From Arthrobacter sp. Soil762 (GTDB lineage Bacteria; Actinomycetota; Actinomycetes; Actinomycetales; Micrococcaceae), in NCBI RefSeq assembly GCF_001428335.1, contig NZ_LMSG01000004.1, positions 25,438-89,437 on the forward strand: a DNA stretch of 64,000 nucleotides, written 5' to 3'. Made by a program: the position numbers and the translations under genes. Shown here piece by piece: positions 51,520 to 59,537 of the stretch. The notes under the pieces are model-generated. The model searched no databases and had not been told where the DNA came from. It worked only from the letters and a program-made list of their open reading frames with translations. Positions within the stretch are counted from its first letter, which is position 1, and each line of letters begins with the position of its first letter.

Positions 51520-52386
51520 CTAGATCGAGTATTCCGGAGCGGCCCAGACAATAACTTCGGGGTGCTCGTAGAAGCGGTAGCCCTGGCCGCGGACGGTACG
51601 GACGGTGTTGGCGAGGCGGCCCAGCTTGGAGCGGAGACGGCGGATGTGGACGTCGATGGTGCGTTCGTTGGGGACTTCCTCGGCGTTGCGCCACAGGCCC
51701 TCAAGCAGTTCATCGCGGCCAACCGTGCGGGTGCCGTTTTCCACCAGGTAGTTCAGGAGTTCGAATTCCTTGAAGGTCAGGTTCAGGGATTCGCCGTCAA
51801 GGTGGACTTCGCGGCGGGCAAGGTCGATCAGGACACCGGACGGGCGCGGGTCCTGGGGCTGCTGCAGCCGGGCAGTCTCGGTGCGCTTCTGCGCGTTCAC
51901 GGTGGGGTCACCAAAGGTGGACCGGACGACGTCGAGCGCGGAACCGGGGGTGCCTGCCGGGGCCACGGCCACGGCCGCGTAGCTTTCAGCACCGGTCACG
52001 AGTGACTGTGCGTATGCGCGGATTTCCTGGGCAAGTTTGGCAATGGAGGTTCCCGCAGCCGCTGCGGTCTCCTCGTCGATGCCCATGTAGAGGACAAATC
52101 CGCGGGCCAAGGTGTCGTTGGCGACGGGCCGCACGGCGTTTGGTCCAGCGATCACCGGGGTGGGCGCGGTCAGCGGCGCGGCTTCGGCAGGCTGGACGGC
52201 GCGGAGCTGGCCGTAGGAGTTGGGGTTGTAGCCCTGGGGTGCGTAGCCGGGGGCGGGAAAGCTGGCGCCGGGGGCTGCCGGGGCGAATGCCGGTCGGGCG
52301 CCGAAGCCTTGGCGGAGGCCGGAAGCCTGGCCGGCCTTGCCTGCGTTACGGACGGAGATGTGGACGTATCCGGATGCAACTGACAT
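51520..52386 (-). CDS. Winged-helix DNA-binding protein lacking a receiver domain
   Basis: A 288-residue protein. The C-terminal OmpR/PhoB-type DNA-binding domain is at about 185-275 (LDGESLNLTFKEFELLNYLV; RTIDVHIRRLRSKLGRLANT; VRGQGYRFYEHPEV). The N-terminal half is not a receiver domain: it contains an Ala/Pro-rich stretch and an unknown alpha/beta segment (VLYMGIDEETAAAAGTSIAK). It therefore probably senses something other than phosphorylation. A long AT-rich upstream region carries repeated GTAACA motifs. Confidence 0.82.
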   Translation of the reverse strand: MSVASGYVHISVRNAGKAGQASGLRQGFGARPAFAPAAPGASFPAPGYAPQGYNPNSYGQLRAVQPAEAAPLTAPTPVIAGPNAVRPVANDTLARGFVLYMGIDEETAAAAGTSIAKLAQEIRAYAQSLVTGAESYAAVAVAPAGTPGSALDVVRSTFGDPTVNAQKRTETARLQQPQDPRPSGVLIDLARREVHLDGESLNLTFKEFELLNYLVENGTRTVGRDELLEGLWRNAEEVPNERTIDVHIRRLRSKLGRLANTVRTVRGQGYRFYEHPEVIVWAAPEYSI

Positions 52387-53005
52387 GAATGCTTACCTCA
52401 ATGTGAATGGCCGTCATCGCGGCTCGAATGCTGATTTCCCCGCAATGAGATCTGGGGAGGGCGCCCTACGCTGGGCTGGGGGGCGAATGCCTAGGAACTT
52501 CGTGGGGTCTGAAGGTCAGGCGTGCATTCGACAACAGCGCATGTCGGCAGCAGCGGATGTGCTGGGCCAATATTCTGCGGCTGCAGGTGCTGTTGAGTTC
52601 TTGTTCACAATTGAAAGTGTGCAACGTAACAATGAAAACTTGCAAGTAACAATGGGTGCAACGTTCCGCATACTGAGACAAAATGCGGATTTGTGTTACA
52701 GATCACCATTCTGATTTGGCGGCAAAATAGGAGTTGTTGTCCGCCAAGGGGGCGCAAATGGCCATCTCCGGCGAACAATGTTCACCCTTTCGCCATACTA
52801 AGGCCTTGAAATTCACCGGCCAATGACTTGCCGAGATTCCCTGCCGGGTTTTGCCGCCTGTCCAGCGGGGAAGGCGGCCGCCTGCGGATTATCGGCGTCC
52901 CGCCCGGCCATCCAGATCGCCCATCCAGCTCGCTAGGCTGGGATTCACAGCCTGCGCACAGGAACCCCATAGCGCGGGCTAACCGAATGATCGGAGAGTT
53001 GTCCC
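52387..53005. promoter_or_regulatory. Long AT-richer intergenic region between two divergent regulators
   Basis: 619 bp with no convincing gene. GTAACAATG occurs at 52626-52634 and 52646-52654 (20 bp apart), and the complementary TGTTAC at 52694-52699. It separates a receiver-less regulator (minus) from the response-regulator/kinase pair (plus), for which GGAGAG at about 52993 is the ribosome site. It probably holds both promoters. Confidence 0.5.
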
Positions 53006-53746
53006 ATGGCCACTTCGCACTCCATGACCAACAACCTTCCGCAACTGACCCACCCGGACGGCTCCCCCATCCGCGCCCTGGTGGTTGACGACGAACCCAG
53101 CCTTTCCGAGCTCATGAGCATGGGGCTGCGCATGGCCGGCTGGTCCGTTGCCGTGGCTTCGGACGGCCCGGAGGCCGTCAAGCTTGCCAAGGAGTTCCGC
53201 CCGGACGTCCTGGTGCTGGACGTGATGCTGCCAGGGTTCGACGGCGTTGAGCTGCTGGGCAGGATCCGCGCCTTCGCGCCCGAGGTACCTGCGCTTTTCC
53301 TGACTGCCAAGGACGCCGTCCAGGACAGGATCTTAGGCCTGGCGGCCGGCGGGGACGACTACGTGACCAAGCCGTTCAGCATGGAAGAGGTCCTGCTGCG
53401 GCTGCACCGCCTGGTCCAGCGCTCCGGCGTTGCCGCGATGGACACTGCCGAACTTGTGGTGGGCAATCTTGTCCTCAACATCGACACCCGCGAAGTGACC
53501 CGTGCGGGCGATGCCCTCCAGCTCACGGCCACCCAGTTCGAACTGCTCCGGTACCTCATGGAGAACCCCAAACGCGTGATCAGCAAGGCCCAGATCCTGG
53601 ACCGCGTCTGGAACTATGACTTCGGCGGCCAGGCCAACATTGTGGAGCTTTACATTTCCTATCTGCGCAAGAAGGTGGATGCAGTGCACCCGCCCATGAT
53701 CCATACCGTGCGCGGCGCCGGCTACGTCATCAAGCCGGCCGAGTAG
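53006..53746 (+). CDS. OmpR-family response regulator
   Basis: A 246-residue regulator. The receiver domain (about 22-135) has the acidic pair in VVDDE, phospho-acceptor Asp72 (VLVLDVMLPGFDG) and the switch Lys in DDYVTKPFSMEE. The OmpR winged helix covers about 145-243 (LTATQFELLRYLMEN; YISYLRKKVD). It pairs with the histidine kinase 7 nt downstream. Sequence style resembles MprA/TcrA/TrcR proteins, but the signal is unknown. Confidence 0.93.
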   Translation: MATSHSMTNNLPQLTHPDGSPIRALVVDDEPSLSELMSMGLRMAGWSVAVASDGPEAVKLAKEFRPDVLVLDVMLPGFDGVELLGRIRAFAPEVPALFLTAKDAVQDRILGLAAGGDDYVTKPFSMEEVLLRLHRLVQRSGVAAMDTAELVVGNLVLNIDTREVTRAGDALQLTATQFELLRYLMENPKRVISKAQILDRVWNYDFGGQANIVELYISYLRKKVDAVHPPMIHTVRGAGYVIKPAE

Positions 53747-53753
53747 CAGCTCC

Positions 53754-55307
53754 ATGTCCTCGCCGCGAGCAACCCCAGCACCAGCCCGGAGCTGGCTGAA
53801 ACCGGACACCTGGCATCTGCGCACGCGCCTGATCCTGTTGGCCATGGCCCTGCTTGTGGCCATCTGCGGCGCGGTGGGGCTGTTCAGTTACGCGTCCATG
53901 GACTCGTTCCTCACCGGGCAGCTGGATGAACAGCTGAGCCAGGCCGCCAAACGCTCGAACGATCCGGGCCGCCCGCCCCTGGGCGGATTCAACGGCAGGC
54001 CGGACCCGCTTGACTCCCGCGGGCAGAGTGTCGGAACGCTGAATGCGCGGATCCTGAACGGCCAGATCCCCAGTGGCGGTTTCCTGGACTCGGACACCAG
54101 GCGCCTGGCCCTCGACGCCAAAGACAAGCAGACCCTGCTGGCGCTGACGCAGAACGGCCTTCCCGTGAACCGCTCGCTGTCCAACGGGGATTACCGGATT
54201 GTGGCCGTGGAAACCGGCTACGGCGATGTCCTTGTCACGGGCCTTCCGCTCGCCGCCAAGGAGAGCACGCTGGCATCGTTGGTGTGGACGTTTGTGTTCG
54301 TTTCCCTTGGCGGCCTGGCGCTGATCGGACTGGCAGGAACCGTGCTGATCCGGCGCACCATGAAGCCGCTGGAGCAGCTTTCCGAGGTTGCAACCCGGGT
54401 GGCCCGGCTCCCGCTGGACGCGGGCGAGGTGGCACTCGCGGTGCGCGTCCCGCCGTCGAACTCCAATCCCGGAACCGAAGTGGGCAGCGTAGGGCACGCC
54501 CTCAATCTGATGCTGGACAACGTCGCCAACGCACTCGAGGCGCGGCAGCGGAGCGAGACCAAGGTGCGCCAGTTTGTTGCCGACGCTTCCCATGAGCTGC
54601 GCACCCCGCTGACCGCCATCCGCGGGTACACGGAGCTGATGCGGATGACCGAGGACTTCACGCCTGACGGCCGGAAATCCCTGGCCCGGGTCCAAAGCCA
54701 GTCCGAACGCATGACCACCCTGGTGGAGGATCTGCTCCTGCTTGCCCGGCTCGATGAGGGCCAGCCCCTGAAGCTCAGCGAAGTAGACCTCACACAACTC
54801 GTGATCGAGACCGTCAGTGACGAGAAGGTCATCGCCCCGGACCACCGCTGGCGCCTTGAACTGCCTGACGAGCCGCTCGCCGTCACCGGTGATGCTTCGC
54901 AACTGCGTCAGGTGCTGGTCAACCTGCTCTCCAACGCGCGCAAGCACACGCCGCCCGGAACCACCGTGGTCACCGCTGTCACGAAGTCGGCCGACGGCAA
55001 CGCGGCGGTGACGGTAACGGACGACGGCGGGGGCATCCCTGCGGAATTCGTTGACCACGTTTTCTCCCGGTTTGCCCGCGCAGACGCGGCGCGCAAGGGT
55101 ACGGCGCCGGCCTCGGGCGCCGGGGCGTCCGAAGGCACCAGTGGCCTGGGCCTGTCCATTGTCCAGTCGATCATGGAGGCCCACGGCGGGAGCGTGGAAG
55201 TGACATCGCGGGCCGGACGGACCGAGTTCGCGTTACTCTTCCCTGCCGGCGCGCTGGCGCGACGCAGTGACGCCCGAGCCCAGCAAGGCGACACACCGCC
55301 GTCGTGA
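53754..55307 (+). CDS. Membrane sensor histidine kinase
   Basis: A 517-residue kinase. TM1 is at about 24-48 (LRTRLILLAMALLVAICGAV), followed by an extracytoplasmic sensor at about 49-170 and TM2 at about 175-200 (LVWTFVFVSLGGLALIGLAG). HAMP is at about 205-260. The phospho-acceptor His280 is in ADASHELRTPLTAIRGY. N-box LVNLLSNARKHT, G1 VTDDGGGIP, F-box FSRFARAD and G2 GLGLSIVQSI complete the ATPase. A Ser/Ala/Gly insert (about 444-460) interrupts the ATP lid. Confidence 0.93.
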   Translation: MSSPRATPAPARSWLKPDTWHLRTRLILLAMALLVAICGAVGLFSYASMDSFLTGQLDEQLSQAAKRSNDPGRPPLGGFNGRPDPLDSRGQSVGTLNARILNGQIPSGGFLDSDTRRLALDAKDKQTLLALTQNGLPVNRSLSNGDYRIVAVETGYGDVLVTGLPLAAKESTLASLVWTFVFVSLGGLALIGLAGTVLIRRTMKPLEQLSEVATRVARLPLDAGEVALAVRVPPSNSNPGTEVGSVGHALNLMLDNVANALEARQRSETKVRQFVADASHELRTPLTAIRGYTELMRMTEDFTPDGRKSLARVQSQSERMTTLVEDLLLLARLDEGQPLKLSEVDLTQLVIETVSDEKVIAPDHRWRLELPDEPLAVTGDASQLRQVLVNLLSNARKHTPPGTTVVTAVTKSADGNAAVTVTDDGGGIPAEFVDHVFSRFARADAARKGTAPASGAGASEGTSGLGLSIVQSIMEAHGGSVEVTSRAGRTEFALLFPAGALARRSDARAQQGDTPPS

Positions 55308-55323
55308 TTCCCGTTACCAAAAT

Positions 55324-55352
55324 GTGACTTAAGCGTCCAGCTCCTGTAGCGT
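55324..55352 (+). promoter_or_regulatory. Probable promoter of the riboswitch transcript
   Basis: GTGACT (55324-55329), 17 bp, TAGCGT (55347-55352), about 40 nt upstream of the aptamer. Confidence 0.45.
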
Positions 55353-55390
55353 CGATGACGTGTGGTTCCCGTTGGGCCGCATATCCGGAT

Positions 55391-55558
55391 GACGCCAAGC
55401 TCTGCCGCTTCCCGGATTCCGTTTTCAGAGGCAGAGGCGGGGGACCCACCGTCCCGGGCACGAAGTGCCCTTTGGGGTTAAGCCAACACGTGATTGTGCC
55501 GTGTGGCCGGATGCCCTCATCCGAACCCGACAGCTAACTCCGCAGGTGTGAGAGGCGA
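55391..55558 (+). ncRNA. c-di-AMP riboswitch (ydaO-yuaA type)
   Basis: The 3' core CCGAACCCGACAGCTAACTC, followed by CGCAGG, is the family hallmark. It is preceded by GGGGACCCACCGTCCCGGGC and by GGGGTTAAGCC. A closing pairing CGCC (55393-55396) with GGCG (55554-55557) runs into the Shine-Dalgarno GAGAGG at 55550-55555, so ligand binding would hide the ribosome site. The class (RF00379) is known from genes for cell-wall hydrolases such as rpf in actinobacteria. Confidence 0.88.
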
Positions 55559-55564
55559 TCCATC

Positions 55565-56287
55565 ATGTCTGAATTCAAGGTACAAACGCGCCCGCAGGGC
55601 GACACAAAGTCCCACAGCCACCGCAAGCAGACCCGCTTCGGTGCAGCTATGTCCCCATTGTCAAGGGCGGCACGGATTCCCTCCGTGGGCCAGCGCGTCG
55701 CGGTGTTCGCGACGGCGTGCGCCCTGCTGGTCGGCGTCAGCGCCGCAGCACACGCTTCCGAATCTGCGTCGCTTGCGGCCAGCGCCGACCAGGCCGCCGA
55801 ACAGGCCAGCGCCCAGTCAAAGCTGAGCTTCGAGGCAGCCGAGATCCAGCCCCCGGCCTCCCCGGAAGCTGCGCCGGCCGAGATCAATGTCGCGCCCCAG
55901 GCCGCCGAACCGGCACCTGCCCCGGCCCCGGAGCCCGCTCCGGCCCCGGAACCTGCACCCGCGCCTGTTGTGGCCGTCAACGACCCCGCAGGAGCGCAGG
56001 CCTACGCTGCCGGCCAGCTGGCGACCTATGGCTGGTCCGCTGACCAGATGCAGTGCCTGCAGACGCTGTGGACCAAGGAATCCGAATGGACCACCACGGC
56101 CACCAACCCCAGCAGCGGCGCGTACGGCATCGTCCAGTCGCTGCCCGCAGAGAAAATGGCGAGCGCCGGCGCGGACTACGTCACCAACTACCGCACGCAG
56201 ATCAACTGGGGCCTGAACTACATCCAGGAGCGCTACCAATCACCGTGCGGCGCGCTGAACTTCCACCTGTCGCACAACTGGTACTAG
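55565..56287 (+). CDS. Secreted transglycosylase-like cell-wall protein, riboswitch-controlled
   Basis: A 240-residue secreted protein. After a basic N-terminus, a signal peptide at about 40-68 contains VAVFATACALLVGVSAAAHA. An Ala/Pro/Glu linker (about 100-140) leads to the C-terminal lysozyme-like domain (CLQTLWTKESEWTTTATNPS; YGIVQSLP; WGLNYIQERYQSPCGALNFH). The catalytic Glu is probably in TKESEW, as in transglycosylases and aggregation-promoting factors. The domain is expected to cut or bind peptidoglycan. Two cysteines may form a disulfide. Confidence 0.85.
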   Translation: MSEFKVQTRPQGDTKSHSHRKQTRFGAAMSPLSRAARIPSVGQRVAVFATACALLVGVSAAAHASESASLAASADQAAEQASAQSKLSFEAAEIQPPASPEAAPAEINVAPQAAEPAPAPAPEPAPAPEPAPAPVVAVNDPAGAQAYAAGQLATYGWSADQMQCLQTLWTKESEWTTTATNPSSGAYGIVQSLPAEKMASAGADYVTNYRTQINWGLNYIQERYQSPCGALNFHLSHNWY

Positions 56288-56297
56288 GCCGACTCCC

Positions 56298-56332
56298 CCG
56301 CGGCGCAGCGCTGGCCGCACGCCGCGCCGCGG
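56298..56332. terminator. GC-rich hairpin between convergent genes
   Basis: CCGCGGCGC (56298-56306) and GCGCCGCGG (56324-56332) form a perfect 9-bp stem just after the transglycosylase stop. No T-run follows, so it may be rho-assisted. Confidence 0.5.
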
Positions 56333-56355
56333 ATCACGAAAGTGTTCCGCCGGAC

Positions 56356-57036
56356 TCAAAGCCGGAAAGAAATGAGCTGCCGTCCCGCGGCGTCCGTTTC
56401 CACGGAGGCGGTCACGGCACAGTAATCCGCGATATGCAGCACGCCTGCCGGCAGCTCGCCCGCATTGGGACCCACGGCCACCGTCCGAATACCGGCGGCA
56501 ACGCCTGCCGCGATTCCGGCGGGCGCATCCTCGAACACCACGGCGTCATCCGGTTTCACGCCCAGCAGACCGGCGGCCATCAGATAGCCTTCCGGGTGCG
56601 GCTTGCCCCGCGTGACCAGGTCCGCCGTCACGGCCGTGGCGGGCATGGCCAGCCCAGCAGCGTCCATGCGGATGTCCGCCAGGGTCCTGTCCGCTGATGT
56701 CACCAGCGCCACTGCCTGGGCCGGGAGGCTGCAAAGCAGGCGGGCAGCTCCCGGCAACGCGATGATACCGGCAGTCCGCACCCGTTCCATCGCGCCGAGT
56801 TCCTCAGTGAGCGCCACGACGTCGGCCCCCTCCGGCGCGAACCGGCGTACGGTATCGGCAGCCTGGACGCCGTGCGAAGTGCGCAGTATTTCGGCGATGT
56901 CCAGGCCATACCGGGCCGCAAATTCTCCCCAGACCTCCTCCACTACTGCCGTGGAGTCCACCAGAGTGCCGTCCATATCGAAAAGGACGGCCCGGCAGGT
57001 CAGGGTTCGTGTGGCGGCAGGTGTGGGGATGTTCAT
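56356..57036 (-). CDS. HAD-superfamily phosphatase (subfamily IA)
   Basis: A 226-residue hydrolase: nucleophile motif AVLFDMDGTLVDS, helical cap at about 30-90, motif II VTSAD, Lys motif RGKPHPEGYLMAA and motif IV VFEDAPAGI. It resembles sugar-phosphate phosphatases (glycerol-3-phosphate or beta-phosphoglucomutase-like). The substrate is undetermined. Confidence 0.88.
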   Translation of the reverse strand: MNIPTPAATRTLTCRAVLFDMDGTLVDSTAVVEEVWGEFAARYGLDIAEILRTSHGVQAADTVRRFAPEGADVVALTEELGAMERVRTAGIIALPGAARLLCSLPAQAVALVTSADRTLADIRMDAAGLAMPATAVTADLVTRGKPHPEGYLMAAGLLGVKPDDAVVFEDAPAGIAAGVAAGIRTVAVGPNAGELPAGVLHIADYCAVTASVETDAAGRQLISFRL

Positions 57037-57051
57037 GCCGCCTATTTTGCC

Positions 57052-57426
57052 TTAGGCGTCACGGCCCGGGATGTACTGCACCGCCCACTTGTTCCCGTCA
57101 GGATCCGCAAAATAGACGAAGTGCCCCCAAGCCTGGATGTCGATGTCGCTGACCTCCACACCGTTGCCCGTGAGGTGGTCGTGGGCAGCCTGGATGTCGC
57201 TGACCACCATCTGCAGGCTTGGGGCCGTACCCGGAGGGGCGTCATTGAGGCCCTCGCCAATACAAATGGAGCAGGCGGATCCCGGCGGGGTCAGCTGGAC
57301 GAAGCGGATGCCATCCATGGGCCGCTCATCGAAATCCGGGTTGAATCCAACTTTGTTGACGTAGAAATCCTTGGCGCGGTCCACGTCGGATACGGGCACA
57401 AAAACGAGTTCAAGTTTCCAGTCCAT
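57052..57426 (-). CDS. VOC-family (glyoxalase-like) protein
   Basis: A 124-residue single VOC module: KLELVFVPVSDVDRAKDFYV, then GIRFVQLTPPGS and WGHFVYFADPDGNKWAVQ. Metal-ligand positions are plausible, but enzymatic activity cannot be read from this. TAGCCT lies 7 nt before the ATG (leaderless). It lies 62 bp beyond the upp stop on the same strand. Confidence 0.85.
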   Translation of the reverse strand: MDWKLELVFVPVSDVDRAKDFYVNKVGFNPDFDERPMDGIRFVQLTPPGSACSICIGEGLNDAPPGTAPSLQMVVSDIQAAHDHLTGNGVEVSDIDIQAWGHFVYFADPDGNKWAVQYIPGRDA

Positions 57427-57488
57427 GCGCCACAGGCTAACGGCGGCGGCAGGAATGCGGAAGACCTGAAATCCGAAGCAGCCCCGAA

Positions 57489-58124
57489 TTAGCCGGCGAT
57501 GCCGTACAGGCGATCTCCGGCGTCGCCTAGCCCGGGAACGATGTAGGACTTCTCGTCGAGCCGTTCGTCAATGGAGGCCAGCACGATGGTCACGTTCGCC
57601 TCGGCAAGTTCCTCTTCGAGCTTGGCCAGGCCTTCCGGCGCGGCCAGGAGGCAAATGCACGTGACGTCGGAGGCGCCGCGCTTGAACAGGAACTTGATGG
57701 CTTCGCGCAGGGTTCCGCCGGTGGCAAGCATGGGATCCAGAACAAAGATCTGCCGGTCCGTCAGGTCCTCCGGGAGCCGCTCAGCGTAGGTGATGATGTC
57801 CAGGGTTTCCTCATCGCGGGCCATGCCCAGGAAGCCCACTTCAGCGGTGGGGACCAGCTTGGTCATGCCCTCGAGCATGCCGAGCCCGGCGCGCAGGATG
57901 GGGACCACCAGGGGCGTGGGCTTGGTGAAAGCGGTGCCCACTGTGGTGCTGACCGGCGTCTCGATGGTGACCGGCTGGGTGCGGACCTCACGGGTGGCTT
58001 CGTAGGCCAGGAGGGTCACCAGCTCTTCCGTCAGCTGCCGGAAGACCGGTGACGGAGTGTTCTTGTCCCGCAGGACGGTGAGCTTATGGGCGACCAGCGG
58101 GTGGTCCACAACGAGAGTGCGCAT
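57489..58124 (-). CDS. upp: Uracil phosphoribosyltransferase
   Basis: A 211-residue pyrimidine salvage enzyme, making UMP from uracil and PRPP. Motifs are [14 protein letters not shown] near residue 75, the PRPP loop [13 protein letters not shown] near 125, and the uracil-binding C-terminus ([15 protein letters not shown]). The length is typical. TAGTTT lies 6 nt upstream of ATG (leaderless). Confidence 0.97.
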   Translation of the reverse strand: MRTLVVDHPLVAHKLTVLRDKNTPSPVFRQLTEELVTLLAYEATREVRTQPVTIETPVSTTVGTAFTKPTPLVVPILRAGLGMLEGMTKLVPTAEVGFLGMARDEETLDIITYAERLPEDLTDRQIFVLDPMLATGGTLREAIKFLFKRGASDVTCICLLAAPEGLAKLEEELAEANVTIVLASIDERLDEKSYIVPGLGDAGDRLYGIAG

Positions 58125-58166
58125 GCGTCAAAACTATCACCCGCGCGGGCAGCGTCCGGCCGGGAA

Positions 58167-58952
58167 TCAGCTCGACGGATCGTCCCGCAGGGCGGGGTGT
58201 TCGAACGTGGGTGCCGGGCCGGCGTGCTCCCGTTTCCGCAGCACGTGGAACAGCCGGTGCGCCAGGATCACCATGCCCACCCAGGCAAGGCCAAGGAACC
58301 AGCCAGCCATCACATCCGTCAGCCAGTGGTGGCCCAGGAACACCCGGCTCAGGCCCATCGCGATGATGAAGATCACCCCGGCGGTGATGGAAGTGATGCG
58401 CGCCCACAGCATTTCGAACTGGAGGCACATAACGTACACCAGGACACCGATCACCACCGTCGTGTTCAGGGTGTGGCCGCTGGGGAACGACGGCGAAGTC
58501 TCGTACGGCGGGACCGCTTCGGAGTGGTCCGGGCGGGTGCGGCCCACCAGCCGCTTGCCCACCGTTGTTGCCAGTGTGGAGACGGCCGCGGCGCCGCCCA
58601 CCAGGATGATGGGCCGCCAAGTCCGGCTCAGGAACGTGAGCCAGGCCGTAAGGATGCTTGCCAGGATGGGCATGCCGACGCCCCCGCCGATATTCGTGAA
58701 GGCCGTTACCCCGGCATCCAGTGCGGGGTTCCGCAAGCCCTGGGACAGCTCCAGCGCGGGCAGGTCCAGGGCGGCCAGTCCCTCTTCGTCCACCACGTTG
58801 TTGTAGACCTCGGCACCCAGGAGCGCCATGGTGACCACCAAGGCACCACCCACCAGCAGCGTGGTCCACAATGCGGCATACGGTTTGAACCATTGGCTCA
58901 GACGGTCTCTGTATGTGTCCACGGTGCCCTCCCTGGCGTCAGTGCTCTGCAA
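58167..58952 (-). CDS. PAP2-family membrane phosphatase
   Basis: A 261-residue membrane protein with about six helices and the three phosphatase motifs KRLVGRTRP, PSFPSGHT and SRVFLGHHWLTDV. It probably removes phosphate from a lipid such as phosphatidic acid or undecaprenyl pyrophosphate. The start is probably TTG 58952, with GGATAT 6 nt before it and divergent from tadA. An internal GTG (VDTYRDRLSQ) is an alternative. Confidence 0.9.
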   Translation of the reverse strand: MQSTDAREGTVDTYRDRLSQWFKPYAALWTTLLVGGALVVTMALLGAEVYNNVVDEEGLAALDLPALELSQGLRNPALDAGVTAFTNIGGGVGMPILASILTAWLTFLSRTWRPIILVGGAAAVSTLATTVGKRLVGRTRPDHSEAVPPYETSPSFPSGHTLNTTVVIGVLVYVMCLQFEMLWARITSITAGVIFIIAMGLSRVFLGHHWLTDVMAGWFLGLAWVGMVILAHRLFHVLRKREHAGPAPTFEHPALRDDPSS

Positions 58953-58984
58953 GGCCGGATATCCTTCGAAACTATCATTGAGCC

Positions 58985-59491
58985 ATGGTCCCCGCAGAAA
59001 AGAACCACCTCGAATGGATGGGTCTTGCCCTCGACGAAGCCCGGCGCGCGCTTGCCACCGAGGACGTGCCCATCGGCGCGGTCGTCATTGGGCCCGACGG
59101 CTCCGTACTGGGTTCCGGACGGAACCAGCGGGAGGAGTTGGGAGACCCCACTGCCCACGCTGAGGTGGTGGCCATCCGCCAGGCGGCGGACCGGTTGCGT
59201 GGCTTGTCCAAGCTCGACGGCGGCACAGGGGACGGCTGGCGGCTGGCGGACTGCACGCTCGTGGTGACTCTGGAGCCTTGCGCCATGTGCGCCGGCGCGG
59301 TGGTGCTTGCCAGGATCCCCCGCGTGGTCTTCGGCGCCTGGGATGAGAAAGCCGGAGCGGCGGGCTCGGTGTTCGATGTCCTCCGCGAGCGCCGGCTCAA
59401 CCACTGGGTTGAGGTGTACGGCGGGGTGAGGGAAGAGGAGTGCGGTGCGGTTCTCAGGGACTTCTTCGCAGCGCACCGCAGCGGGCTGTAA
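58985..59491 (+). CDS. tadA: tRNA adenosine(34) deaminase
   Basis: A 168-residue deaminase: active-site HAEVVAIRQA (His-Ala-Glu) and zinc ligands in EPCAMCAGAVVLARI. It deaminates the wobble A34 of tRNA-Arg(ACG) to inosine; that tRNA is encoded at 42889-42962 in this window. TATCAT lies 6 nt before ATG with no SD (leaderless). Confidence 0.94.
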   Translation: MVPAEKNHLEWMGLALDEARRALATEDVPIGAVVIGPDGSVLGSGRNQREELGDPTAHAEVVAIRQAADRLRGLSKLDGGTGDGWRLADCTLVVTLEPCAMCAGAVVLARIPRVVFGAWDEKAGAAGSVFDVLRERRLNHWVEVYGGVREEECGAVLRDFFAAHRSGL

Positions 59492-59537
59492 CGCGCCGCA
59501 CGCCGTCTCCAACTCTCTCACCCCGCCTGTACGAGTC

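Noticed and set aside
52466..52681. 71-codon minus-strand frame in the long intergenic region
   Set aside because: Composition (many His, Cys, Ser) is unlike real proteins here, no ribosome site, no motif.
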